Below, piece by piece: positions 26,811-34,653 of a stretch of DNA of 64,000 bases. Numbering within the stretch: the stretch's first letter is position 1; each line of letters opens with the position of its first letter. Where the stretch lies: the NCBI RefSeq assembly GCF_020166105.1, contig NZ_JAIUJY010000003.1, positions 372,001 through 436,000 on the forward strand, in the 5' to 3' direction. The notes beneath the pieces were generated by a model. The model did not search any database. It saw only the letters and a list, made by a program, of their open reading frames with translations, and had not been told where the DNA came from. The translations under genes were made by a program, and so were the position numbers. The DNA comes from Blastococcus sp. LR1 (GTDB lineage Bacteria > Actinomycetota > Actinomycetes > Mycobacteriales > Geodermatophilaceae).

Positions 26811-27701
26811 TCACCTGAGCACTCGGTGCTCGAACTCGTCACCGTCCTGCCAGATCACGTCGAGATCCAGGTACATCGATGCGGCGCATGAGAGGTCGTC
26901 CTGGGACGGTTCGCCGGGCAGCAGTACAGCTACTCGGTCGACGAGCGTCCGGTCGGCGGCGAGGTTCACGAGGTATCGGTACCGGTGCACCTGCCCGATC
27001 GCCGGGAACAGTCCGTCGACGGTGGCCTTCGCCTCGACGATCAGGCGACGGCGCTCGTCGTAGATGTCTGCGACGAGGTCCGTGCCCCCGACCCTCCCGA
27101 TCCGATACTCAAGCCGCGGCCTGTAGCCGAGCGTCGCGATATAGGAGGCGACGAGGTGGGCCTCGAGCCGTCTCTCGTCGGCGAGAGCCTGCGCGACCGT
27201 GGTGTGCGGATCGGCAAGCCGGGTCGCTGCGAGTGCCAGTTCGCCGCGGGCGCGCCAGCACTTCATGGCGTACAGCTCAAGCTCGCGCCCCTTGAGCCGC
27301 TCGTGCATCGCCCGGTAGACGTCGGCGTGCCGGTACCTGCCGTCGAGCGCCACGAAGGTCTGGTAGATCGTCCGGTGCCCACCGTCGGCCTTGGTCGGCC
27401 AGCCGAGTGCAAGCACAGCATCGGCGACCTCGGCGAGCGGCGCCTCCCGCGGGTCGGTCGGTCGAGCCCGCCGGTACTCCTCGGTCTCGAGGTCGTGGGC
27501 GAGCGCGCCAGTCGACTCAAGGTCGATCACGGCCCGCAGGACGGGATCGATGGTGAGCGCCGGCGCGATACCGAGGGTCTTGGCGAGGTGCTCCCGGGTG
27601 TCCTCCCAGGTGGCGGTGCCCGCGGCGTCGAGCTGCTGCTCGATGTAGCGGGTCGCACGGCTCACCCGGTGCTCGAGGGTCGGGCCGAGCGGGGACGTCA
27701 T
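26811..27701 (-). CDS. Predicted PD-(D/E)XK-superfamily nuclease, orphan
   Basis: A 296-residue protein I cannot name. The C-terminal third has a restriction-endonuclease-like active site: Asp212 in LVADIYDE, then Glu223 and Lys225 in IVEAKA, followed by IGQVHRYRYLV, where a Gln/Tyr helix is typical of the fold. The N-terminal 200 residues are helical (LEHRVSRATRYIEQQLDAAG opens it) and may bind DNA or a partner. No methyltransferase gene is next to it, so it is not a plain type II system. A short coding frame overlaps its start by 4 bp (27698-27850). It sits between two att-like repeats. A defence or mobile-element role is inference; the catalytic-motif reading is direct. Confidence 0.6.
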   Translation of the reverse strand: MTSPLGPTLEHRVSRATRYIEQQLDAAGTATWEDTREHLAKTLGIAPALTIDPVLRAVIDLESTGALAHDLETEEYRRARPTDPREAPLAEVADAVLALGWPTKADGGHRTIYQTFVALDGRYRHADVYRAMHERLKGRELELYAMKCWRARGELALAATRLADPHTTVAQALADERRLEAHLVASYIATLGYRPRLEYRIGRVGGTDLVADIYDERRRLIVEAKATVDGLFPAIGQVHRYRYLVNLAADRTLVDRVAVLLPGEPSQDDLSCAASMYLDLDVIWQDGDEFEHRVLR

Positions 27702-27850
27702 GGTGAAACCGTCCAGACGTCCGCCCGCAGCGGCGGGACCGTGCGGGCAACAGGGACCTCGATCGAGACCTGCACGACCTCAGGGCGCGGTGCGGGTCGA
27801 GCATGGGCGCGGAAGGTGAGCATGGCGCTCGGTGAGGTGGCAGGACACAT
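27698..27850 (-). CDS. Short ORF overlapping the start of the nuclease-like gene
   Basis: Reads from ATG 27850 for 50 codons and ends in a TGA that shares ATGA with the nuclease start at 27701, as in translationally coupled pairs. The product begins MCPATSPSAMLTFRAHARPA and ends in a beta-like stretch (VVQVSIEVPVARTVPPLRAD). Alternative starts are ATG 27853, ATG 27823 or a GTG slightly upstream. I recognise no family. It could be a partner or antidote-like small protein, the 3' remnant of a longer gene, or chance. Confidence 0.35.
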   Translation of the reverse strand: MCPATSPSAMLTFRAHARPAPRPEVVQVSIEVPVARTVPPLRADVWTVSP

Positions 27851-27984
27851 CATGACCGCGACCGTGCCATGCACCAGGCGCTACATGCAGGGCAGGCGCT
27901 TCGAAACACCCCATCCGCCCGGCGAGCAGGCTCGCCGGTGCCGGTGTTCAGGCATCAGACGAGCGTGCCGGCAGGTAAGACACG

Positions 27985-28019
27985 TGAACCCCCACCGGCC
28001 TGTCGGCCGTGGGGGTTCA
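27985..28019 (-). terminator. Strong hairpin next to the tRNA-end-like fragment
   Basis: Arms 27985-28000 and 28005-28019 pair over 15 bp around TGTC, with a single extra C in the left arm. On the minus strand it follows the tRNA-Leu-like 3' end, where a terminator would be expected. It could also be part of an att site. Confidence 0.5.
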
Positions 28020-28046
28020 ACTCGGTGTCCGAGGGGGGACTTGAAC
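27985..28046. repeat. Right copy of an imperfect direct repeat with tRNA-Leu 3'-end-like sequence
   Basis: Minus strand 28046-28024 reads GTTCAAGTCCCCCCTCGGAC followed by ACC, matching the T-loop and acceptor end of actinobacterial tRNA-Leu. The rest of the tRNA is absent, as when an integrated element leaves a copy of the tRNA 3' end. It pairs with 26581-26631. Confidence 0.4.
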
Positions 28047-28349
28047 TCCTGTCCTCGGTTCAGCATCTAGGTACGTCACGATGCTCTGAACTGGGCTTTT
28101 GCCTTGCGTCAGAGACGCCCAGACGACCCAGGTTCGCATCCAGATACCCCTAAATCCACGGGCAGCAGTATCACGCGGAGTATCACGAGGCGATCCTTCG
28201 CGGACCCGACTTCCGATCGGTCGGCCAGCTCAGGTCAACGAGTACGCCATCCCACGCAGACGATGCGCTGTCAGCTGGGCGGCGACTTGTCGGTACGGGG
28301 CCGCTAGGCGTCCTCGTTGCGATCAGCTGGGTCGTTGTGGAGTGCGCGG

Positions 28350-28586
28350 CTAACGACTACCAGCAGTGGTGTCGTTCGGGCCTCCGACAGCGTCGTCGAC
28401 TGCCACGCCGAGGACGGCCAGCAGGGGTAGGCGTGGGATCAGTAGTCGTCGACCCAACCGGACCACCGGCAGCTCGCCGTTCTCGATGGCCCGGGTAACC
28501 GTGCGGACGTCGACACCGAATACCGAGGCCGCCTGCGCGATCGTCACAACGGCGGAGCCGCTGGCCCTGAGGTCCTCAAGGTTCAC
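28350..28586 (-). CDS. Excisionase-type (MerR-like HTH) DNA-binding protein
   Basis: A 78-residue protein. TIAQAASVFGVDVRTVTRAIENGELPVVRLGRR (residues 15-47 in overview) is the helix-turn-helix plus wing of the excisionase/HTH_17 family used by integrative elements and phages to control excision or transcription. The GTG at 28586 follows GGGAGGG. Its start overlaps the stop of the next small gene by 4 bp (GTGA), so both are in one operon. No integrase gene is recognisable nearby, so the element looks incomplete. Confidence 0.7.
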   Translation of the reverse strand: MNLEDLRASGSAVVTIAQAASVFGVDVRTVTRAIENGELPVVRLGRRLLIPRLPLLAVLGVAVDDAVGGPNDTTAGSR

Positions 28587-28774
28587 CGCGGTCCCTCCCT
28601 ACGAGCGATGACGTCGGGCTGGATCGGGAGCGCCTTAGGACCGCACCCGTCCGTGCCGGAGGCCCGACGGATGGTCGTCTTACAGCCGGCCCCGAGCAGG
28701 CACACCGCCTCCTCCGGCGTCAGCAGCAAGGGACCGGCGCCCAGCACGTCGCGGAGCAGTTGCGCATCGCCCAT
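28583..28774 (-). CDS. Small HTH-like protein upstream of the excisionase-type gene
   Basis: A 63-residue protein starting MGDAQLLRDVLGAG. PLLLTPEEAVCLLGAGCKTT (14-33) resembles the first helices of HTH_17 domains found in element-borne control genes. The ATG at 28774 has GGAGG eight nucleotides before it; the frame continues upstream but without similarity. It overlaps the next gene by 4 bp. A role in controlling excision or plasmid-type genes is inferred from similarity and context. Confidence 0.55.
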   Translation of the reverse strand: MGDAQLLRDVLGAGPLLLTPEEAVCLLGAGCKTTIRRASGTDGCGPKALPIQPDVIARREGPR

Positions 28775-29666
28775 GTCGCTATCCTCCGGAACTGTCCCGC
28801 TCCGCTGCCACGGCCCGAACCGTGCTGGAGCGGTTGCTGCCTGCTGCCTGCTGCCTGCCGTCCAACGATCGCGAACGAGGCTCCAGAAGTTCTCTCGTTC
28901 CAGTGCACGGCAGCACCGCCCGCCCGCCGTCATCCGACAGGCCGGCGCCTCGGATCCGTCTTCTGCTACCGGAGGATCCCCCCGGAGAAGTACCGGAGGT
29001 CAGCCTTGAGTACGGGACATCGGCTACTGCCCGGGCGCGTCAGTAGTGGGGCGCCCTTACGGACGGCGCACCGAGCTCGACCGTGCGGTCCCGCCCGCAT
29101 GACCCCCCGGCCAGCGGGCCGTCGCCGATGCAAGTAGGGCACTCACAGGGCGGCCGGAACGTGCGGACCAGCTGGGGCAGGCCGACGGCCAGGTGAGGGT
29201 CAATGGGTCGCGCCGCCGCCGGGAAAGGGCCACCGGTGGCGAGTCCTGCATCCCGCTGGACGACACAACCCGCGCCGTCGGCGCCGAGGCCGGCTGGCTG
29301 ATGGACGACGTACCCCGGCCGGGAACCGGATCCACGTGCGCCGCACCGCCAACCTGGACACCGGCGGAACGATCCACGACATCACCGACCGGCTGCCCCC
29401 GAGGAATGCGCTCCGTCGGCCCCGATTGCCGGGGCCGACTACATCGCCGCAGCTCAGGTCCTTGCTGTCGTGACGTCCACCGTGACAGGCCGCATCCGTC
29501 GCTAGCTCGTCCTGCGGCACGGTCGGTGACGAGAGGTGGGCGTCGCTACTCACCGGTTCGCGGCCTCCGCTTGACGGAGTTCGGCTGGTCGTCGCAGCGA
29601 GGCACCCGCCGCCGGATGACCGGTTTAGCGGGGATAGCCTGCCGTGGCGCATCGGAGGAGGATCCA
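28775..29666. other. Non-coding or decayed stretch
   Basis: Almost 900 bp without a supported gene. Short frames have no recognisable family and poor coding character. It includes a 7-bp tandem repeat at 28835-28859. Around 29280-29400 one frame gives peptide-like stretches (for example NRIHVRRTANLDTGGT) that could be remains of a decayed gene, but I cannot identify it. Confidence 0.45.
28835..28859. repeat. Heptanucleotide tandem repeat, TGCTGCC x 3.6
   Basis: Three full copies of TGCTGCC plus TGCC in a row. A 7-bp period is not a multiple of 3, so copy change would shift any reading frame through it. No gene clearly spans it; it is 61 bp upstream of the small HTH gene start at 28774. Confidence 0.75.
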
Positions 29667-30554
29667 TTGGAGCACCACGATCCATCGCCGGAGACGGCAA
29701 CCACCCCCCGCTGGTTCTCGGCGGCGCTGGCCTCGCGCCCGGACCACGTGGACGTGGACGTGGACGGCTGCGCGATCCACCTCCGCTGCTGGGGGGACCC
29801 GGCGCTCCCGGGCCTGGTGCTGGTGCATGGCGGCGCCGCTCACTCCGGGTGGTGGGATCACGTAGCTCCCTTCTTCGCCGGCGAACAGCGGGTGGTGGCG
29901 CTCGATCTGAGCGGGCACGGCGACAGTGGTCACCGTGAGCACTACGACATGACTCTGTGGGCGACCGAGGTGATGGCTGCGGCGGCCGCCGGTGGGATCA
30001 CCCGGCCACCTGTGGTGGTCGGCCACAGCATGGGCGGCTGGGCGGCGGCAACCACAGGTGTCCAGCACGGCGAGCGACTCGCCGGCGTCGTCATCATCGA
30101 CTCGCCCTTGAACGACCAGCCCCCGGAGGAGAAGGGAATCCGCCACCGGATGCGGCCGCGGCGGGTCTACCCGACCCTGGAGGAGGCGGTGGCCCGCTTC
30201 ACCACGCTGCCGCGCCAGGACGTGATGCTCCCCTTCATCGCCCGGCACATCGCGGAGCAATCACTCCGGCAGGTGGAGGGTGGCTGGACCTGGAAGTTCG
30301 ACCCCGCGATGTTCGGCCAGCGCGCGTTGATGCGGGAACTGCTGCCCGCCCTACGCTGCCGGGCCGCACTCCTCCGGTCCGAGTTCGGGTTGGTCCCGCC
30401 GGCGATGGCGGTGCGGATGGAACAGTTGCTACCCGTGGGGGTTCCGGTGATCGAGCTGCCCGACGCGGGACATCACCCGATGCTCGACCAGCCGTTGCCG
30501 TTGGTCGCAGCCCTACGCACCCTTCTCACGTCCTGGACCGCAGCGGCCCGCTGA
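29667..30554 (+). CDS. Alpha/beta hydrolase
   Basis: A 295-residue alpha/beta-hydrolase-fold protein. It has the oxyanion strand LVLVHGGAAHSGWWD (HGG at 54-56), nucleophile elbow VVGHSMGGW (Ser121) and the catalytic histidine in PDAGHHPMLDQP near the end. An acid residue is plausible in the strand before the last helix. TTG 29667 is taken as start because GGAGGAGG precedes it by six bases and nothing recognisable lies upstream in frame. It could be an esterase, lactonase or epoxide hydrolase. It stands alone at the right end of the gene-poor region. Confidence 0.82.
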   Translation: MEHHDPSPETATTPRWFSAALASRPDHVDVDVDGCAIHLRCWGDPALPGLVLVHGGAAHSGWWDHVAPFFAGEQRVVALDLSGHGDSGHREHYDMTLWATEVMAAAAAGGITRPPVVVGHSMGGWAAATTGVQHGERLAGVVIIDSPLNDQPPEEKGIRHRMRPRRVYPTLEEAVARFTTLPRQDVMLPFIARHIAEQSLRQVEGGWTWKFDPAMFGQRALMRELLPALRCRAALLRSEFGLVPPAMAVRMEQLLPVGVPVIELPDAGHHPMLDQPLPLVAALRTLLTSWTAAAR

Positions 30555-31064
30555 GATCGGCCGCCGCTCTCAGCGGCGCACCACCCGGAGCAGTGCTGCC
30601 GGGGCGAGGTGTCCGGTGCCCCTGGCCGATCGTCGGACTCCGCCTCCGTCCACCCTCTACCGGGTCCCCGTCGGCGAGGTCGGGGACTGGTTGTAGTGCC
30701 CATGAGGGTTGTTGACGGCGTCGGGGGCTGGACCAATGGGGAGACCTCCGAGCGAAGGTGTGGGTGCTGACGCCGCACCGATCTTGCGAAGGTCCCATGT
30801 CCCTTCTGCGTCCCTCATTGCCGAATGGACGGCGTACCGGGGCGGCAACGATCACGGGCGACGCTCACCGGGCCGGTCCGTACGCCGAACCGACGGCAGT
30901 TCGGCCAACGGGATGAGCGTGAGGCGTCGGTGGCCTCCCGGAACTCCTTCCCCGACTCGTGGCCCCTGCTGGACCGGCTGGTGGAGCGAAACGCGGTATG
31001 GCGACGCTGGGAGGGCTGCTCCTCCATCTCCGGAAGCGGCCCTCCCAGCTGTCGCTCAGTGAGC
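30555..31064. other. Gene-free stretch
   Basis: About 510 bp between the alpha/beta hydrolase and the end of the MMPL gene. Frames here give arginine/proline/serine-rich peptides without family resemblance. I see no RNA gene, repeat or strong terminator beyond a small imperfect stem near 30556-30580. Confidence 0.45.
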
Positions 31065-33263
31065 TCAGCGACGGGCGTCGGCGAGCTCGCGGTCAGGCGC
31101 CGGGGTGTGGCGTTCCAGGGTCGAGCCTTCGATGTCCACGTTCGGCAGCCCGCGGTCCAGCCAACGGGGCAGATACCAGGCGCTGCGACCCAGCAGTGTC
31201 ATGACCGCAGGGACGAGCGCCATCCGGACGACGAAGGCGTCGACGAGGACGCCGAAGGCGAGGGCGAACCCGATGCTCTTGATGGTGGCGTCCGGGCCGA
31301 GGACGAATCCCGCGAACACCGACGCCATGATCAAGGCTGCGGCCGTCACGACCCGCGCGCCGTGACGGAAGCCGCCGATGACGGCCTCACGCGGCTCGGC
31401 GCCGTGCACGTGCTCCTCCCTCATCCGGCTGACCAGGAACACCTCGTAGTCCATCGCCAGGCCGAACAGCAGTCCGATGAGCAGGATGGGCAGGAAGCTC
31501 ACGATCGGCCCTGTCGAGGCGACGCCGAGCAGTTCGGCCAGCCAGCCCCACTGGAACACGGCGACGAGGGCACCGAAGGTGGCCGCAACGCTCAGGAGGA
31601 AGCCGAGCGTTGCCTTGAGCGGCACCAGGATGGAGCGGAATGCCACCATCAGCAGCAGCATCGCCAGGCCGACGACCACCGCGAGGAACAGCGGGAGTGC
31701 ATCGGCCAGCTTCTCGGAGATGTCGATGCCGAGCGCGGTGTTGCCCGTGACGGCGAGCTCGGAGCCGGTCTGCTCCCTCAGGCCGGGACGGAGGTCGCGG
31801 ATGTCGCCGACCAGATCCTCGGTCGCGGCCGCGGACGGCCCCTCGCTCGGGATGACAGTGATGGTTGCCGTATCGCCGGCCGGGTTCGGCCGCGGCGGTG
31901 CCGTGGTCGCCACGCCGTCGAGCGCGGCGATCGCCTCAGCAGTGGCGACGAAGGCAGTGTCCGGCGCCTCGGCGTCCGTAGCGTCCACGACCACGGTGAG
32001 CGGACCGTTGAAGCCGGGCCCGAAGCCCTCGGCCAGCAGGTCGTAGGCCTGCCGCTGAGTGGCCTCCTCCGACAGGTCCCCGTCGGTGGGCAGCCCCAAC
32101 CGCAGGTCCAGGGCCGGCAAGGCGATGACCCCGAGGCCGATGACGGCAGCGAGGACGACGGGTACCGGTCGGCGGGTGACGAAGCGCGCCCACCGCGTGC
32201 CCCAGGACTCCGTCGTGGCCAGTGCTGCCTGACGGCGCCGCAGACCAGGCACCGGCCAGCGGCTGAACCGATCGCCGGCGAAGCCCAGCATGGCCGGCAC
32301 CAGGGTCAGCGCGACCAGGACCGCCACGCCGACCATGCCGGCCGCCACGAGACCCATCGTGGTCAGGAACGGGATGCCGATGACGGCCAGCCCGGCCAGG
32401 GCGATCATGACGGTCAGCCCGGCGAAGACGACCGCACTGCCGGCGGTGCCGACCGCTCGCCCCGCCGCCTCGCGGGCCGGCGTGCCCGTCGCCAGCAGCT
32501 CCTTGTGCCGGATGATGATGAAGAGCGCGTAGTCGATCCCGACCGCAAGCCCGATCATCAGACCGAGGGTCGGTGTGGCGCTGTCCAAGTCGACGACGGC
32601 CGAGAGGGCTTGGACCGCGGCCATGCCGGTGGCCACGCCGATCAGGGCGGTCAGGAGCGGCAGGCCCGCGGCGAGCAGCGTGCCGAAGGTGATCGCGAGG
32701 ACGACGAGGGCGACGACGACCCCGGCCGCCTCGGCGATGCCCTGCTCGGGTGCGGCCTGGGTGGCCTCGCCGCCGAACTCCACCTGGAGCCCGGCGCCCC
32801 GGGCGCCCTCTCCCACGTCGAGAAGGTCGGCTCGCGCCTCGTCGGTGATGTTGTTGGGCTGCACCTCGTAGACGACCGTGGCGTAGGCGGTGGTCTGGTC
32901 CGCCGAGACGCCGCGGTCCTGGAAGGGGTCGCTGACCTCGGTCACCTGCTTCGCCTCCGCCGCGGCGGCGAGCGTCTCCTGGATGGCGGCGCCGATCTCC
33001 GGATCGCTCACCGTCCGACCTTCGGGAGCGCGGAAGACGATGCGGGCGGTGGCGCCACCCGCCGCGCCGTCGGGGAAGCGCTCCTGCAGCGTCTCCAACG
33101 CGGTGACCGACTCGACGCCGGGGATGGAGAGCTGAGCGTCGGCATCCTTTCCGACAGCGCCGGCCAGGCTGCCGAGCGCGACCAGGGCGAGCACCCAGGC
33201 CATGAGGACTGTCTTGCGACGGTGGAAGGCCCAGCGTCCGAGACGGTGGAGGAAGACGGCCAC
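31065..33263 (-). CDS. MMPL-family RND transporter
   Basis: A 732-residue membrane transporter with the MmpL layout. An N-terminal helix is followed by a large extracytoplasmic domain (about 40-170), then a block of helices starting near VVALVVLAITFG. The pattern repeats in the second half, with a periplasmic domain after LRLGLPTDGDLSEE. LMIGLAVGIDYALFI and GLLFGLAMDYEVFLVSRMRE are the two conserved helix-4 motifs carrying the proton-relay Asp-Tyr pairs. MmpL proteins export lipids, siderophores or drugs. GTG 33263 begins VAVFLHRLGRWAFHRR. It is divergent from TetR 33399 across a perfect operator, so it is almost certainly repressed by that protein. Confidence 0.9.
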   Translation of the reverse strand: MAVFLHRLGRWAFHRRKTVLMAWVLALVALGSLAGAVGKDADAQLSIPGVESVTALETLQERFPDGAAGGATARIVFRAPEGRTVSDPEIGAAIQETLAAAAEAKQVTEVSDPFQDRGVSADQTTAYATVVYEVQPNNITDEARADLLDVGEGARGAGLQVEFGGEATQAAPEQGIAEAAGVVVALVVLAITFGTLLAAGLPLLTALIGVATGMAAVQALSAVVDLDSATPTLGLMIGLAVGIDYALFIIIRHKELLATGTPAREAAGRAVGTAGSAVVFAGLTVMIALAGLAVIGIPFLTTMGLVAAGMVGVAVLVALTLVPAMLGFAGDRFSRWPVPGLRRRQAALATTESWGTRWARFVTRRPVPVVLAAVIGLGVIALPALDLRLGLPTDGDLSEEATQRQAYDLLAEGFGPGFNGPLTVVVDATDAEAPDTAFVATAEAIAALDGVATTAPPRPNPAGDTATITVIPSEGPSAAATEDLVGDIRDLRPGLREQTGSELAVTGNTALGIDISEKLADALPLFLAVVVGLAMLLLMVAFRSILVPLKATLGFLLSVAATFGALVAVFQWGWLAELLGVASTGPIVSFLPILLIGLLFGLAMDYEVFLVSRMREEHVHGAEPREAVIGGFRHGARVVTAAALIMASVFAGFVLGPDATIKSIGFALAFGVLVDAFVVRMALVPAVMTLLGRSAWYLPRWLDRGLPNVDIEGSTLERHTPAPDRELADARR

Positions 33264-33333
33264 GTGTGGTGCTCCGGAGGTCAGGGGGGGCGGTGAGGGG
33301 GACCGGCATCGGTGACTAGCTAATCGGCTAGAG

Positions 33334-33357
33334 GCTACTAGCCATGCGGCTAGTAGC
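33334..33357. promoter_or_regulatory. Perfect inverted repeat, likely TetR operator
   Basis: GCTACTAGCC at 33334-33343 and GGCTAGTAGC at 33348-33357 are perfect 10-bp complements around ATGC. Extra CTAG half-sites lie just left (33315-33331). It is placed between the divergent MMPL and TetR genes. Confidence 0.75.
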
Positions 33358-33389
33358 GCCGTGGGCCGTGGGGCACACGGGCTGATGGC

Positions 33390-33395
33390 TACCCT
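33390..33395 (+). promoter_or_regulatory. Putative -10 box for the TetR gene, leaderless
   Basis: TACCCT ends 6 nt before the second GTG (33402) of the GTGGTG start. No Shine-Dalgarno is present. Confidence 0.4.
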
Positions 33396-33398
33396 GAC

Positions 33399-34034
33399 GT
33401 GGTGACCAGCCCGCAGCTCGCGACGTCGGCAGCAGGTAGCCCGACATCGGCTCCCCGCACTCCTGGGGCGCAGCGCGTGCTGGAGGCCGCCCTCGACCTG
33501 TTCGCCGCCCAGGGGTTCGACGGCACCTCGTTGCAGGAGATCGCGGATCGGCTCGGCGTGACGAAGGCGGCCGTGTACTACCACTTCCGGACCAAGGACG
33601 AATTGCTCCTCGCACTGGTCAGGCCGGCACTGGACGAGTTGATCCGACTGGTCGAGGCCAACAGCTCGAGGGAGAGCCGGCACCGGAGCCGGGGTATCGA
33701 GGTGGCCGGCTACGTCGACTACCTGCTGCGGCACCGTCGGCTGGCCGGGTACCTCGTCCGCGACGCCGCCGCCATGTCCAGACCTGCCGTCCTGGAACTC
33801 ACGACGCGGCTCCGGGGCAAGGTGGAGTCGATGCTCCTGGGGGACGGGGCAGATGATCTGGGCGCGGTGTGGGGAGGCGCGACGCTGCAGGCGCTCACCG
33901 GGGCCTTGCTCGCCGCGCCGGCCGACGTCACCGAGGACTGGCTCCGCGAAGAGCTCACCGAGATCACCGCGCAGATGCTCGCCGGCTACCGCAAGGCAGT
34001 CCGTCGCCGGGGAGCCATGCTCTCCGTCGGGTGA
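33399..34034 (+). CDS. TetR family regulator of the MMPL transporter
   Basis: A 211-residue protein. SLQEIADRLGVTKAAVYYHF with the following RTKDELLLALV is the TetR DNA-binding domain (about residues 45-75). The C-terminal ligand domain is all-helical and unassigned. The start is one of two consecutive GTG codons; 33402 fits the leaderless spacing better. It is divergent from the MMPL gene over 135 bp containing a perfect 10-4-10 operator, so autoregulation and control of the transporter are the natural reading. The inducer is unknown. Confidence 0.88.
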   Translation: MVTSPQLATSAAGSPTSAPRTPGAQRVLEAALDLFAAQGFDGTSLQEIADRLGVTKAAVYYHFRTKDELLLALVRPALDELIRLVEANSSRESRHRSRGIEVAGYVDYLLRHRRLAGYLVRDAAAMSRPAVLELTTRLRGKVESMLLGDGADDLGAVWGGATLQALTGALLAAPADVTEDWLREELTEITAQMLAGYRKAVRRRGAMLSVG

Positions 34035-34258
34035 GCCGGACCGCGGAACAGCCCACGTGCGGGGTCACCCGCTGAGTCCGCCCGCCTCGTGTCCGCACTC
34101 CATGCCGTGAGATGTGACGGGTGGCGAACCACCGCGCCTTCCAGGAGTCAGGACTGACAAAGGTCGGTATGACCCCCTCGGGCGACTAGGATCCCCTTCT
34201 TCCGTACGGGCGCCGTGGCCCCCGGGGACCGCGGCGCCACCGGTTGATCGGCGGCGAC

Positions 34259-34579
34259 ATGGACGGTGTCTCGTTCTCGGCCTGGCAAGCGCTGGATGCA
34301 GCGCTCTGGCGTCTGCTGGAGGAGACCCTGTCCGTCTTCACCTGGACGGCGGCAGCCGCATCATGTCTGGGGGCCGCGGCCTTGTCCTGCTACGGCATCT
34401 ACGCCGCCGCCGGACACCTGCTCGGCCGTCGCCTCGGGCCGACCGAGCTCGTCGACAGCTTGCCTCCATCGGGAGTCGACGATCAGGTCGTGCACCGTGA
34501 GGCGGTGCGGGGTATTGCTGCCTTGGAGTCCTGGCTCGCCCAGGCGTCACCGGGATCGGTGGGCGACGACGATGCCTGA
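34259..34579 (+). CDS. Small membrane protein, paralogue of the 37111 gene
   Basis: A 106-residue protein with two hydrophobic segments (about 27-47 and 38-57, continuous) and a C-terminal tail VHREAVRGIAALESWLAQA. The tail strongly resembles MIALEAARGFAELESWMRAG in the product at 37111-37443. I know no family name. The ATG at 34259 is preferred over TTG 34244; neither has a good ribosome-binding site. It precedes MarR (34654) and the DHA2 pump (35172), while its paralogue follows the pump, so the two bracket an efflux module. Confidence 0.55.
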   Translation: MDGVSFSAWQALDAALWRLLEETLSVFTWTAAAASCLGAAALSCYGIYAAAGHLLGRRLGPTELVDSLPPSGVDDQVVHREAVRGIAALESWLAQASPGSVGDDDA

Positions 34580-34641
34580 TCGCGGCCGGGGAGGCTGCGG
34601 CGGACCAGCTCTGTGCGGCTGGACGCCGTACAGCAGCCGAG

Positions 34642-34647
34642 TATGGT
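34642..34647 (+). promoter_or_regulatory. Putative -10 box for the MarR gene, leaderless
   Basis: TATGGT ends 6 nt before ATG 34654 with no ribosome-binding site. Confidence 0.45.
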
Positions 34648-34653
34648 TGGGAC

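Larger units (their letters stand above)
27851..28349. other. Gene-free stretch with hairpin and tRNA-end-like sequence
   Basis: No supported gene over about 500 bp. It contains the long hairpin at 27985-28019, the tRNA-Leu-end-like fragment (28023-28046), and an imperfect stem around 28059-28090 (GTTCAGCAT with ATGCTCTGAAC). No complete tRNA cloverleaf could be assembled from either strand. Confidence 0.5.

Noticed and set aside
28021-28110. Complete tRNA gene on the minus strand
   Set aside because: Only the T-loop/acceptor end resembles tRNA-Leu. No matching 5' acceptor half, D arm or anticodon arm could be placed, so it is reported as a fragment.
27961-28160. tmRNA (ssrA) gene
   Set aside because: The tRNA-like end does not carry the alanine-type acceptor features and no tag-peptide frame is visible.
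28801-28860. CRISPR array
   Set aside because: The repeats are 7 bp without spacers; no cas genes in the window.
29193-29666. N-terminal extension of the alpha/beta hydrolase
   Set aside because: The 158 upstream codons have no similarity; TTG 29667 with GGAGGAGG is the better start.
30825-33296. 823-codon open frame on the plus strand
   Set aside because: Antisense of the MMPL transporter; charged low-complexity product.
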